64,000 bases of DNA from Chelydra serpentina (GCA_037349315.1 JBAIAC010000068.1:19249001-19313000), one strand, 5' to 3'. Positions 46,130 through 57,680 are shown, counted from the first letter of the stretch. Translations and numbers: made by a program. The notes: a model not told the origin generated them from the letters alone.

Positions 46130-46965
46130 CCTCTACCCAGATCCTGGTGTGGACTTGCAGAGACTGTGGCTTGCATTTCCCACTCACAGAAAGCCAGGCT
46201 GGGGGGGACCATCTAATGTGAAAGGTTCCTGCTGGTGGAATCTCTCAGGAAGCAGGTGGGAGAGCTACAGGAGGAGGTGGCTAGGCTGAGGAGCATCTGT
46301 GCCCACGAGGAATTCCTCGAGAGTATTCATATGGAGAGATCCAAGGCTGAGGACGCTAACCAGCTACAGAGGACTGTTGTCACACCACCGGGGGAGGAGG
46401 ATATGGCTCTCTCACAGGGAGGACACTGGCTGCTAGTTATTTCTGTCAGCACGTAGTGCTCCAGCCCTACTCCCAGCCACCCACCATGGTGATGGAAAAC
46501 CGATAGGCTGCCCTGGCAACGAGTGATGAGGAATCACCTTCAAAGGTTGAGGAGGAGAAGCCATGTACCCCCAAGACTGGGAGGATCACAGCCACCACTC
46601 CCAGGAGGAAACGTAGGGTAGTGGTGGTTGGTGACTCTCTTCTGAGGGGGAAGGAGGCACCCATCTGTCGCACTGACATGGCATCCCAGGAGGTATGCTG
46701 CCTGCCAGGGGCCCGTATCCAAGACATTACGGAGGGATTTTTGAGGGCCATCGAGCCCTCTGACTACTACCCCATGCTACTCATCCATGTGGGCACTAAT
46801 GATACTGTGAGGTATGACCCTCAGCAGATCAGAAGTGACTACAGGGCTCTGGAAGTAAGGGTGAGGGAGTTGGGAGTGCAGGTGGTGTTCTCTTCAATTC
46901 TTCCAGTCAAGGGTAGGGACCTTGGCAAAGACAGACACATCCTGGATGTGAATGCCTGGCTGTGA
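46130..46965 (+). pseudogene. CR1 ORF1 protein with SGNH-hydrolase (esterase) domain
   Basis: A CxxC pair (TCRDCGLHFPL) near 46150-46190 is followed by a coiled-coil-like stretch SLRKQVGELQEEVARL at 46238-46290. The esterase part is at about 46615-46965: RVVVVGDSLLRG is the GDS block with the nucleophile serine, and LLIHVGTNDT the GxND block. CR1 ORF1 proteins are RNA-binding and carry this esterase domain in sauropsids; its role is thought to be membrane or RNP association. Frameshifts (about 46215, 46460-46510) and a stop at 46963 disrupt it. Confidence 0.8.
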
Positions 46966-47275
46966 AGATGGTGTCGCCAGGAGGGCTATGGCTTTCTTGA
47001 CCACGGGATGCTGTCTCAGGAAGAAAGACTGCTAAGAAGAGATGGGGGTCCATCTATTGAGGAAGGGAAAGAGCATATTTGGATACAGACTGGCTAACCT
47101 AGTGAGGAGGGCTTTAAACTAGGTTCAAAGGGGGCAGGTGACCAAAGCCCACAGGTAAGTCAAAAACTTGGAGAGCAGGAAGAAGGGTTGGAATTTGGGG
47201 GGAGCATGGGCTGTTATAGCAGAGCTAAAGGAGAGACAAGACAGAACTGGTGGGGGAAATCAAATCAGTATCTTA

Positions 47276-47564
47276 GGGCTAGGCTACACTTACCCGCTGC
47301 GTCGGAGGCATCGGATCGATCTTCTGGGTTCGATTTATCACGTCTTGTCTAGACGCGATAAATCGAACCAGGAAGTGCTCCCCCGTCGACGCTTGTAATC
47401 TTGCTCGTCACAAGGAGTAAGCGCTGTCGATGGAGGAGCCTGCGAGCCGCGTCTGGACCCTAGGTAAGATCGAACTTAGATACTTCGACTTCAGCTACGT
47501 TATTAACGTAGCTGAAGTTGCGTATCTGAGTTCGGCGGGGGGGGGGGGTAGTGTAGACCAGCCC
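47276..47564. mobile_element. Harbinger-type miniature element, copy 2 (289 bp), inside CR1
   Basis: Termini GGGCTAGGCTACACT and AGTGTAGACCAGCCC, flanked by the exact 3-bp target TTA (47273-47275, 47565-47567). Internal palindromes: 47331-47365 (TTTATCACGTCT/AGACGCGATAAA) and 47488-47518 (ACTTCAGCTACGTTA/TAACGTAGCTGAAGT). A G-run lies at about 47537-47548. Confidence 0.9.
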
Positions 47565-47589
47565 TTAGTTGACTGTATACTAATGCGAG

Positions 47590-49680
47590 AAGTATGGGGA
47601 ATAAGCAGGAAGAACTTGAAATGCTAGTAAATAAACACAGCTATGACATAGTTGGCATCACAGAGACTTGGTAAGATAATATACATGACTGGAATATTGG
47701 TATAGAAGGGTACAGCTTGCTCAGGAAGGACGGGCAGGGAAAAAGGGAGGAAGTGTTGCCTTATATATTAATAATATATACACTTTGACTGAAGTTGAGA
47801 TGGAAATAGGAGACAGATTTGTTGATAATCTCGGGGTAAGGATAAAAGGGGTAAAAAGCAAGGGTGATGTCATGGTAGGGGTCTACTACAGACCACCTAA
47901 CCAGGAAGAAGAGTTGGATGATGCTTTTTTTAAACAACTAACAAAACCATTCAAAGCACAGGACTTGGTGGTGATGGGGGACTTCAACTACTCAGACATC
48001 TGTTGGGAAAATAACACAGTAGGCACAGTTTATCCAATAAGTTCTTGGAATGTATTGGAGACAGTTTTTTATTTCAGAAGGTGGAGAAAGCTCCTAGGGG
48101 AGTGGCTATTCTAGATCTGATTTTGACAAATAGGGAGGAACTGGTTGAGAATTTGAAAGTGGAAGGCAGCTTGGGTGAAAGTGAGCATGAAATTATAGAG
48201 TTCATAATTCTAAGGAATGGTAGGAGGGAGAATAGCAAAATAAAGACAGTAGATTTCAAGAAGGCAGACTTTAGCAAACTCAGGGAATTGGTAGGAAAGA
48301 TCCCATGGGAAGGAAGTCTAAGGGGAAAAACAATAGAAGACAGCTGGCAGTTTTTCAAAGAGACCTTATTAAGGGCACAAGAGCAAACTGTCCCACTGCG
48401 TAGGAAAGATAGGATGTATGGCAAGAGACTATCCTGGTTTAACCAGGAGATCTTCCAGGATCTAAAAATCAAAGAAGAGTCCTACAAAAAGTGGAAACTG
48501 GGTCAAATTATGAAGGATGAATATAAACAAATAACATAGGTATGTAGGGACAAAATTAGAAAGGCCAAGGCACAATACAAGATCAAACTAACTAGAGACA
48601 TAAAGGGTAACAAGAAAATGTTCTACAACCACATTAGAAGCAAGAGGAAGACCAAGGACATGGTAGGCCTGTTACTCAATGAGGGGGAGGAAATAATAGA
48701 AAATTATGGAAAATGTGGAAATTGCAGAGGTGCTTAATGATGTCTTTGTTTCGGTTTTCACCAAAATTTTTAGTGGTGATTTGATGTCTAACATAGTGAA
48801 TTCCAGTAGGAATGAGGTAGGGTCAGAGGATAAAATAGGGAAAAAACAAGTTAAAAATTATTAGACAAGTTAGTTGTCTTCAAGTCACCAGGGCCTGATT
48901 AAATGCATCCTAGAATACTCAAGGAGCTGACTGAGGAGATATCTTAGCCATTAGCGATTATCTTTGAAAAGTCATGGATGATGGTAGAGATTCCAGAAGA
49001 TTGGAAAAGGGCAAATATAGTGCCAATCTATAAAAAGGGATATCAGGACAACCCGGGGAATTACAGAGCAGTCAGCTTAACTTCTGTACCCAGAAAGATA
49101 ATGGAGCAAACAATTAAGCAATCAATTTTCAAACATCTAGAAGATAATAAGGTGATAAGGTGATAAGGATAATAAGGTGATAAGGATTTGTCAAGAACAA
49201 ATTGTCTCAAAGCAACCTGATAGCTTTCTTTCACAGGGTAACAAGCCTTGTGGATAGGGGGAAGTGGTAGACATGATATATCTTGACTTTAGTAAAGCTT
49301 TTGATACTATCTCGCATGACCTTCTCATAAACAAACTAGGGGAATACAACCTAGATGGAGCTACTATAAGGTGGGTGCAAAACTGGTTGGAAAACTGTTC
49401 CCAGAGAGTAGTTCTCAGTGGTTCACAATCAAGCTCGAAGGGCATATCAAGTGGGGTCCCACAGGGATCAGTTCCAGGTGCAGTTCTGTTCAATATCTTC
49501 ATCAATGATTTAGATAATGGCATAGAGAGTACACTTATAAAGTTTGCAGATGATACCAAGCTGGGAGGGGTTGCTTTGGAGAGGAGGATTAAAATTCAGT
49601 ATGATCTGGACAAACTGGAGAAATGGTCTGAAGTAAATAGGATGAAATTCAATAAGGCAAAGTACTCCACTTAGGAAGGA
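47590..49680 (+). pseudogene. CR1 ORF2: endonuclease and reverse transcriptase
   Basis: Endonuclease: GITETW at about 47653-47670 ends in a stop where the family has another tryptophan; then VMVGVYYRPPNQEEELDDAFF and VVMGDFNYSDICW (47785-48114), the catalytic GDFN box. Then a linker (48045-48539), ANIVPIYKKGYQDNPGNYRAVSLTS (split here by family knowledge) at 48978-49163, YLDFSKAFDTISHDLL, GVPQGS and FADDTKLGG (49264-49674), the catalytic ADD triad. The triad is intact, but several frameshifts separate the segments. Confidence 0.85.
49143..49188 (+). repeat. Short tandem repeat within CR1 (GATAAGGT units)
   Basis: About five tandem 'gataaggt/gataataag' units, absent from related CR1 copies; a local expansion after insertion. 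Confidence 0.75.
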
Positions 49681-50046
49681 ACAATCAGTTGCACACAAAG
49701 AAAATGGGAAATGACTGACTAGGAAGGAGTACTGCGGAAATGGATCTGGGGGTCATAGTGGACCATAAGCTAAATATGAGTCAACAGTGTAACACTGTTG
49801 CAGAAAAAGTGAACATTCTTCTTGGATGTATTAGCTGGAGTGTTGTAAGCAAGACACGAAAAGTAATTCTTTTGCTCTACTCTGTGCTGATTAGGCCTCA
49901 ACTGGAGTATTGTGTCCAGTTCTGAGTGCCATATTTCAGGAAAGATGTGGACAAATTGGAGACAGTCTAGAGAAGAGCAACAAAAATGATTAAAGGACTA
50001 GAAAATATGACCTATGAGGGAAGATTGAAAAAATTGGGTTTACTTA

Positions 50047-50347
50047 GGGCTGGTCCACACTGGGGGAAAGGGTGGGGGTTGAACTAAGATACGCAACTTC
50101 AGCTACGTGAATAACGTAGCTGAAGTCGAAGTATCTTAGTTCGAACTTAAAAGCACTTACCGTGGGTCCAGACGCAGCAGGCAGGCTCCCCCGTCGACTC
50201 CGCTTACTCCTCGCGCGGAGCTGGAGTTCCGGTGTCGACGGGGAGCGCTTCCGGGATTGATTTATCACGTCTAGACGAGACGCGATAAATCGATCCCAGA
50301 AGATCGATTGCTACCCGCCGAATCAGGCAGGTAGTATAGACGTACCC
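50047..50347. mobile_element. Harbinger-type miniature element, copy 3 (301 bp), inside CR1
   Basis: Termini GGGCTGGTCCACACT and 'gtatagacgtaccc', flanked by TTA (50044-50046) and TCA (50348-50350), an aged TTA target. Oriented opposite to copies 1 and 2. Shares the palindromes ACTTCAGCTACGT...ACGTAGCTGAAGT (50096-50126) and TTTATCACGTCT...CGCGATAAA (50257-50292). Confidence 0.9.
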
Positions 50348-50869
50348 TCAGTCTGGAAAAGAGAAGACTGAGAGGGGACATGATAACAGTTTTCAAGTAC
50401 GTAAAAGGTTGTTACAAAGAAGAGGGAGAAAAATTGTTCTTCTTAACCTCTGAGGATAGGACAAGAAGCAATGGGCTTAAATTGCAGCAAGGGAGGTTTA
50501 TGTTGGACATTAGGAAAAACTTCCTAACTAACTGTCAGGGTGATTAAGCACTGGAATAAAATGCCTAGGGAGGTTGTGGAATCTCCATCATTGGAGATTT
50601 TTAAGAGCAGGTTAGACAAACACCTGTCAGGGATGATCTAGATAAAACTTAGTCCTGCCATGAGTGCAAGGGACTGGACTAGATGATCTCTTAAGGTCCC
50701 TTCCAGTCCTATGATTCTATGATCCCTCCTGGAATAGAAAAGAGCTTAATGTCCCAGCAGGTCTTTAAATTCCCTCTGGACTTGGGAGACCTAGAGAGAC
50801 CAAATCACCAATGCTTTTTGGTTGAGAGGGGTCCCATGCTAAATGTCTGCTGCTAACTAGCCATCAAGT

Positions 50870-51240
50870 TCTCTGTATTTGGCACTGATGCAACCACTGC
50901 TGGAATAGTTCGTCCAGTTCTGGTGTCTACAATTTGTGAAGGATGTTGATAAATTGGAGCGATTCAGGGAAGAGCCACAAGAATGGTTAAAGGATTATAA
51001 AACATGTCTTATAGTGTTAAGCTAAATAGATTGAACTCCTTGTGTCTTTCAAAGAGAAGGCTAAGGGGTGACTTGATTACCGTCTATAAGTATCTACATC
51101 AAGAACAAATATTTTATAATGGGCTCTTCAATCTAGCAGAGGAAGGTACTGTATAACACAATTCACTAACTGGAAGTTGAAGCTTGACAAATTCAGACTG
51201 GAAATAGGTGTACATTTTTAACAGTGAGGTTAATTATCCG
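50870..51240 (+). mobile_element. CR1 LINE 3' fragment, old subfamily
   Basis: 'tatttggcactgatgcaacc', 'actgctggaatagttcgtcc', 'gaaggatgttgataaattgg' and 'gtgacttgattaccgtctat' follow CR1 C-terminal and 3' sequence, same subfamily as 22150-23740. Confidence 0.8.
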
Positions 51241-51925
51241 TTGGGGTACAATACAGCTACATTCTCATCATGTACCCTGTAATTACCGTTCAGGGAAAAT
51301 CAAAGCTGCAATGAGCAAACTAAATCTATTGGATCCTGATTACTGTAGACCTAGAAAGGACAAGGAAATGCTATAAATACACCAGGTAATACAGTTGAAC
51401 GTCAAGGGCCTATTGACCGCAGAGCACTCTGTTCCCAAAAACACTGATTTCTGACACAACGTCAATGTCACCTACCTTTAGGAAACCTGGGTTATTTCTT
51501 TTCATGTTGGACTTCCTCAAGATCTTCTCAAGCTAAACATTGTGGACTTAGAGGCCATTGACTGGCTCAAGACTATTCATCTGTTTTCTAAATGTAGCTT
51601 TGCTTTCTTGCCCACATGCAGTCACTATCTATCTAACAGGAGAGGGGTCACTTCCTGTGGACTTCCTAACTGGTATGATTCAAGGTGTTGCCAGTGTCCT
51701 CTGTGGTTCCAGACTGTGGTGATTGCCAGCTTTTTGCAAGCCAGAAGATTTCTCAGTCCTGGTGGGTGAGGTGTCTCCTTTTGGTGCTTTCCCTCACGTC
51801 TGCGTATCTGTTTTTAATAAGAAAAAGCTAGGAAAGTCCAGACAAAAAAGTACAAGAAAAGAATGTTACAGATGAGAGTTTGGCACAAAAAGTCAGGAAA
51901 ATTCTTTTTATTGTTGCTCTTATGT
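51241..51925. other. No gene seen
   Basis: Unique-looking sequence, no coding similarity. Confidence 0.55.
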
Positions 51926-51929
51926 AATT

Positions 51930-52090
51930 ATTATGTATAGAACGGCAGTTCTCAGAGGGCCTAATTAGTTGTGCTAGGCACTGTACAAACAGAGGTAGAC
52001 ACTGTCCCTGGGCCAAATCTCTTGCAACCTCAAAAAGACAGACAACATAGAAAGTGTGGAAAGAAAGGGAGAAAATCAAATAGATACAGT
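51930..52090 (-). repeat. SINE fragment, minus strand
   Basis: 'gttgtgctaggcactgtaca' and 'gtagacactgtccctgggcc' are the reverse complement of the sauropsid MIR-type SINE seen at 44315 and 45340. Confidence 0.65.
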
Positions 52091-54060
52091 TGTATAGATG
52101 TATATACATTTGCATTCTTATGTATTGCATAAACCGGTAAAGAAGTATCAACTTCTCCCTGCTGTCCCTCAGCTAAGCCTCCCTACACTGGCAGCCTTTT
52201 CTCATAGTTGTTGCTGCAGAAATAGGTCTTAAATGCAGAGCATCCTTGCACATCAGTTCGGGGAGGGCATTCTATGAACAGTGAGCAATGCAGAAGAAAG
52301 CATGAAGAGATGTGCAAAGCGAACAACCAGACCGTTGAGGCTGGGAACACCTGCGGAGCAAAGGGGGCCTGAGCAATGCCAGCGAGGAATAAATGATAGC
52401 CTATCTGCAAAATAAATAAACAAGCTGAGGTTTGCTCAGCCTTAGCTCTACCCTCTGGCACATATCCGTAATACAACCTTTAAGTATGGTTAAGTAAGCT
52501 CACAGTGATGGTCCCAATCCTGCACACACAAATGCATGTGCTTCAGTTTAGGCAAATGAGTCATTCCATGACTTCGATGAGCCTGCTCATGTGCTTAAAG
52601 TTAAGCATGAGCAACTGGGTTTGCAGGACCGGCAGGCCTAAATTAGCTTCATAAATTGCCTAAGCCCCTCAGTTGTATGTAAGGAAGGTTGCTGCTTGGG
52701 ATTATCTTCTCTACTCCACTGTATCCATATACACCTAAGCCATCTACCTCCCCCCCACACACACACACACATCCGCTTTTATCGGGCTAGTGTCACAGGC
52801 CATTATTTAAAGGTGTTTATTTTTAAAGCATACCATAAATCTACTACAAGTCTCTTCTATTAAATATTTCTTTGCATTGACTTTGTGATGTGTGGTTTGT
52901 GCCCCTCTCATTGCACTGACAGACAACACATGATTTTCATGTTTTAGGAAAGGGTGCACTCATGGCAAGGACAATGAATAATAAACTAATTGGGCCAAAT
53001 TAATCTCTGATGCAATACTATTAAAGTCACAAACATTAGAATTCGGCCTCCTCTAAGGATCTGGCTCAAAGATGTATTATTGGCATTGATTTCCAGTGGG
53101 GCCATCTTTTATCGGCAAATAAAACTAGCCACGGTGCCTATTGAGCTCCAGTAAAAAGTGAAGTGTAGTATTGCATGATGTATCCCTTTTCCTACCTGGC
53201 TTCTGCTGTTACCCAGTGTTTCAGTTTCACAGTACACTGATGTGCCAAGAGCTGCTCAGGAATAGAAAGTACACTGATGTGGAATCTCCAGCATCAGATG
53301 TTTTCCTGCTCCAGGCTATGAGATTTGGAGCTGAGCCACATCATTTATTTCATCTCTTCACCAAACCTGATGCTGCAACTCACAGAAACAGAAAATGAGA
53401 GAGACCGAAACCCCACCATCCCAGCCCATCTGTAATAACAGCAAAGCAATCATCTGGATACACCCATCTTATAACAGATGAGCCCTGCTCTGTGTCCTGA
53501 ATATGTAATTCCTTCCACCACCACCAAACACCAGCCACAGTGTTGAAAGGAAAACCTCCCCACGCTCAAACTTTTGCTTCAATGGGATCAACATCAGGCC
53601 TCTGATACCTGAGCATCAGAACAGGTCTCACAATGAAGGACATTGATCTATTGGCAGGCTTGACAGAATTTCAATTCACAATGTCAATGAATAATATTGA
53701 TGTTTATTTTCAAGCATTTTTATTTTTATTGATTTAAATTTTCATAATTGTTGGAAAATATGCGGGGTCGGGCAATTATTTGATGAGTGCAAATGTTGAG
53801 ATTCAAAGAGTTAAGACTTTATAATCATTAAAACTCGACTTGTCAATATCTCTTGTCAAACTATACTAAGTAAATATCCTTAAATCAAACTCTAAGTTCT
53901 CAAGCAACATTTTTCTTATTTTGCCTACTGGTAAATTTCTATTATCAATTAAAATATATTTTCATCAGTTTGTGTGTGTACATCTACCTCTATCTGTAGC
54001 TCAGCCACCACTAGAAGGGGACAAACACACTCTGCTTACACTCCTGGACTCACCTACCAG
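52091..54060. other. No gene seen; (CA)n at 52757-52772
   Basis: Unique-looking sequence. A short C-run followed by a CA microsatellite lies at about 52749-52772. No coding similarity. Confidence 0.55.
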
Positions 54061-54066
54061 GAAATA

Positions 54067-54226
54067 GTGGGGTGGTGGAATCTCCTTCCTTAGAGGTTTT
54101 TAAGGTCAGGCTTGACAAAGCCCTGGCTGGGATGATTTAGTTGGGGTTGGTCCTGCTTTGAGCAGGGGGTTGGACTAGATGACCTCCTGAGGTCCCTTCC
54201 AACCCTGAGATTCTATGATTCTATAA
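54067..54226 (+). mobile_element. CR1 LINE 3' end, young subfamily
   Basis: Starts 'gtggtggaatctccttcc' and ends 'gagattctatgattctat'. Almost identical to 10422-10558. Confidence 0.9.
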
Positions 54227-54542
54227 AATGAATATACCTATTGAAAGGTGCCCATCCCACCTGTGAAATGTTATGTTGCCAGCTCTGCTGCACTATTATT
54301 CCCCAAAATAATGGTCTCTGCAGATACGGTAGCCCAGAGCCTCAAATGTATTTATACAGGTATAAATCAATGGGAGCTAGGTGCGTAAGTACCTATGAGG
54401 ATCTGGGCCAGAATGCTTGGAAATGATGGTTCAATCCCACCAAACCATTGGGCCAGAAATACCTACATGATTTAGGAGCACAAATCCCATTGCACGTCAG
54501 TGCTCCTAGGTCACTTCCAGAAAATCCCCCCTGGGCACAAAA

Positions 54543-55080
54543 ATGCAACCCCAAAACACAGCCTGTTGCTACAAATCATGCCCTATATGTTTGTGCTTTC
54601 CTGTGGGGTTATGTATAGCCATCAATAAACGACCTGACATTTACTTTGATTTCATAAGTATCAAAAGAACAGAAAAAATGCATTTCTCTTTCACTGGTAA
54701 GAAGAATAAAATACCAAAAGAACTAAAGTGCCCTGATGTGCAGATAATTAGTGCCAAACAAACTAAACTGGATGAAGTGTGGAAGGACATTTATAAGACA
54801 TATGACACTGGAAGACTGGCACCATTTATTCAGAATTAATATTTTGGTGAGAGTTAGATGGAATTGGATATGAAACAATGAGAAGATGCCATAATTGCTC
54901 ATCTTTTAGAAAGGTTATTTCAGCTTATAGAAGGCTATCAAGGAGATCCAAATGGAGCTGGTGATGACTGCGTCCAATTAATGGGGCCAGAGCTGCCTGA
55001 AGCAGCAGAGGAAACAGTTGAAGATCAGAATGAGGAAGAAGAAAATACGACATCAGAGATGCTGAGAAGGATCTAAAAGC
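54543..55080 (+). pseudogene. Coding-like sequence, unrecognised, broken
   Basis: Frame 54543-54839 contains KMHFSFTGKKNKIPKELK, then CPDVQIISAKQTKLDEVWKD and IYKTYDTGRLAPFIQN, with charged, natural-looking protein composition. After a stop and a shift, 54885-55076 reads IAHLLERLFQLIEGYQGD, then LMGPELPEAAEETVEDQN and EEEENTTSEM before a stop. The two segments could be one former gene or retroelement frame. I do not recognise it. Confidence 0.3.
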
Positions 55081-55630
55081 ACCCTGGGGAGAAACGTAGC
55101 ACTAAAAGTTTGGCTGGAATTAATTAATGGAGAATTTTAATAGGAACAGTGTGAGAAAGTGACTGTGGTAGGAAAGAGAGGTCTATACTTACGTGTGTAA
55201 TTAAAGGCTCCATCATGCAGAGTTCTGAGTCCCCTCAGCTCACTCTGAAGTCTCAGCGAAGGTGCTCAGACGGCAATCCCAGGAATAGGCCCAGTGTAAC
55301 TGCTGGGAGGCCAATGAGGCCTGAGAGGGTAAATAGCCATTTGTCATTCCAGTTAAAGGGCAATCCTGTTCTGACAGATGTGACTCTACCTTTAGGGACT
55401 GGTGCCTGACAGGGTTTACAAAAGCTCTTAAGCAGGCTAGGTGGCTAACTCACATTGATTTTTTGAGTACCTGAGACAAAAAAATGGCTTATGCGTATCT
55501 GAGAAACAGACTGTGTATAGTCTTTTGCCTTGCCTCTCATCCTGGCTAAAAACATACACACCAACATGCACAGCATTTTGTGCAAATATTAGTTAGTGAA
55601 TGTGAAAATCTGAACTCCCCATAGGGTCTT
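55081..55630. other. No gene seen
   Basis: No recognisable coding or repeat structure. Confidence 0.5.
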
Positions 55631-55639
55631 TGGCTAACA

Positions 55640-55892
55640 CAGAGGCGGATTACCATTTTGTGGGGCCCAGGGCCAGTGGAAGCCCTACCCCACCCTTCCA
55701 CCTGCAGTCCCCCCAACCCCTGTGCTCTGGCCGGGGAATGGGGTTGGGGTGCGGAGGCTTGCCCCGTTCTGTCCGCCCAGCGCTCCTGCCGGGGAGTAGG
55801 GAAGCCCCCACACCACGGCAGGAGGGCTGGGTGGGCAGAGCGGGTCAGGGCGCAGGGGCACCCATTTTGGGGCCCCTGGGGATTAGCCACTG
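55640..55892. mobile_element. hAT-type miniature element (253 bp), GC-rich
   Basis: Left CAGAGGCGGATTACC...GGGGCCC and right GGGGCCCC...GGATTAGCCACTG are inverted partners. Flanks GGCTAACA (55632-55639) and AGCCAATA (55893-55900) match at 5 of 8 with transition differences, consistent with an old duplication. The overlapping open frames at 55546-55998 are due to its GC content. Confidence 0.65.
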
Positions 55893-55900
55893 AGCCAATA

Positions 55901-56790
55901 GAATGGCTGACTGATGATTCACTAAGACGGCAGTGCTGATGTCCTCTTATGTTATTTATAGGAAAGTTTCCACCTAGAACAAGCTGAAATAGGGACAATA
56001 GGTTGATTGTGTCTGATTCTTATTTAGCCCTAGTGTAAAATTCTGTGAGGTCAGAATCAGGCTAACTAACTACTTTTACAAACATAATAAAGCAATGTAA
56101 AGAATGACTACCATAAATCCAGTGTGTTACACCAAACTCTTCATTTAATAGATAATTCAAGCTCTCTTTCCTTTTTCCTCTCTCTACCAGAAGCAAACTT
56201 TAAATCACAAATTCTTTACAGAAACGTCTCCCAGGGCTATCCCAAGAATGTTATGGAATGAGCTACTGACTATCCTAGACACTAGTAAACTTCCCTCTTT
56301 GCTTTACAATGAGAAAGTCATGGGATCTTGAAGAAAATCATCCCTGTCTGACTTTAACGATTAGCCGATAAAATGAATCCAGCGGCAGATGGAATCTGTG
56401 CCAAGAAAAAGTGCTGACCCATTCCTGGGAAATGAACAAAACATTCATTTACCAAGCAGAGATTTTATATAAATAGAATGGCAGTCACTAAGAAAGTAAA
56501 TGGTCTCCTGGGAAGATAAATAGGCAGTTGTGCTCCTGGCGGTAAGAACACAGAGCTGAGCGAATAGTGCTCCCATTTACTTTATTTATAACAACGGGGA
56601 AGTATTATTGAGAATTGTTTTCAGAGGTGGTGTTTGTCTGGTCTGGTTGGTTGGGAAGTACAAAAAAAGGGCCATAGGGCAGCTAGTGCTCATGTCCGTG
56701 CCACAGTGCAGCTTAACCCAGTGCCGCTTCCAAGCAAACAGATCCCAATTCACCTCACTCTTACCCTTGTGTCTCTCCATTGATTCAATG
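55901..56790. other. No gene seen
   Basis: Unique-looking sequence; short open frames only. Confidence 0.55.
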
Positions 56791-56794
56791 GAGA

Positions 56795-56866
56795 TTAGAT
56801 ATCTTTTGGGAAAATTCTACAGCCTGCGTTTTACAGGAAGTCAAACTAGATGATCATAGAAGCGAC
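56795..56866 (+). mobile_element. CR1 3' end fragment
   Basis: 'cctgcgttttacaggaagtc' and 'aaactagatgatcata' match the terminal region of old CR1 copies (compare 23680 and 40160); it is cut short by the hammerhead-like unit. Confidence 0.65.
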
Positions 56867-56956
56867 AAAGAGTCCTGTGGCACCTTATAGACTAACAGAC
56901 GTATAGGAGCATAAGCTTTCATGGGTGAATACCCACTTCTTCAGAAGCATGCATGT
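56867..56956 (-). mobile_element. Hammerhead-like retroposed unit, minus strand, core degenerate
   Basis: The minus strand has CTGAAGA, stem GTGGGT/ACCCAT with loop ATTC, GAAA, then GC, TT, ATGC (core 56948-56909). The A for T change in CTGATGA is shared with 27586. The unit is 3'-truncated, ending in 'ggactctttgtcgcttc'. Confidence 0.7.
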
Positions 56957-56959
56957 ACC

Positions 56960-57680
56960 CCCACCACCGCTAGTTGAACACCATCTGGCCCTGATGACTT
57001 ATAACTGTTTAAAATATCAATTTATTCCAAAAACCCCTCTAATGACACCTCAATCTGGGACAGTTCTTCACATTTGTCACCTAAAAAGAATGGCTCCAGT
57101 GTGGGAATCTTCCTCACGTTTGTCACAGTAAAGACCGATGCAAAAATTCATTTGGTTTCTCTGCAATGGCGTTAGCTTCCTTGAGTGTTCCTTTAGCACC
57201 TCCATCATCCAGTGGCCCCACTGGTTCATGTACATAAAAAAAGTTTTGCTGTAGTTTTGGAATCTTTTGCTAGTTGGTCTTCAAATTCTTTTTTGGCTTG
57301 CCTAATTACAGGAGATCCCCACTGGACCGCGCGCCACTATAGCGCGAATTCGGTATTAGCGCGGGGGCGAGCATGTATCCCCAAATAAATTGATTACATT
57401 GGGATACATGGTAACGCGCCCCCCGCATTAACGTGGTCCCCACGTTAACGCAGTGCCGCGCTTGGCTCTGAAACCCCGCATTTTAGCAGGGGTGCGGTGT
57501 ATATTTTTACACTTCAATTGCCACCATTTATCCTTCTTTCTCAGTAGGATTTGACTTCCAATTTTTAAAAGATGCCCTTTTGCCTCTAATGACTTCTCTT
57601 ATTTTGTTGTTTAGCCATGGTGGCACTTTTTTGGTCTTCTTATTATGTTTTTTTAAGAGACTACACAAGCCATTGGGAAA
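56960..57680 (-). mobile_element. CR1 LINE fragment, minus strand, split by a CpG-rich insert
   Basis: Same subfamily as 33240-34905: the reverse complement of 'ccagtggccccactggttca' and 'ttccttgagtgttcctttag' corresponds to the plus text at 33590-33660. CR1 text flanks both sides of the insert at 57309-57500. Confidence 0.7.
57309..57500. mobile_element. CpG-rich pogo/Tigger-like miniature remnant
   Basis: About 19 CpG in 170 bp within otherwise CpG-poor DNA. Text such as 'actatagcgcgaattcgg' and 'cccacgttaacgc' is typical of pogo/Tigger miniatures. The left end begins after TA (CAGGAGATCCCC); the right end is unclear. Confidence 0.5.

Larger units (their letters stand above)
45900..50727 (+). 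mobile_element. Nearly full-length CR1 LINE with ORF1 esterase, EN and RT
   Basis: From a GC-richer leader (about 45900) the plus strand runs ORF1, ORF2 endonuclease, reverse transcriptase, C-terminus and 3' end 'tatgattctatgatcc' (about 50710-50727). It is interrupted by Harbinger miniatures at 47276-47564 and 50047-50347. Frameshifts and stops break both ORFs, so it is inactive. It is the same subfamily as the copies at 6.5 kb and 34.9 kb. The 5' boundary is approximate and I found no target duplication. Confidence 0.9.

Noticed and set aside
46621..46965. SGNH-hydrolase-like frame considered as a host esterase gene
   Set aside because: Its context (coiled coil before, endonuclease and RT after, same strand) shows it is the ORF1 esterase domain of a CR1 element.
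55546..55998. Overlapping GC-rich frames on both strands
   Set aside because: They coincide with the GC-rich hAT miniature at 55640-55892 and have no conserved domain.
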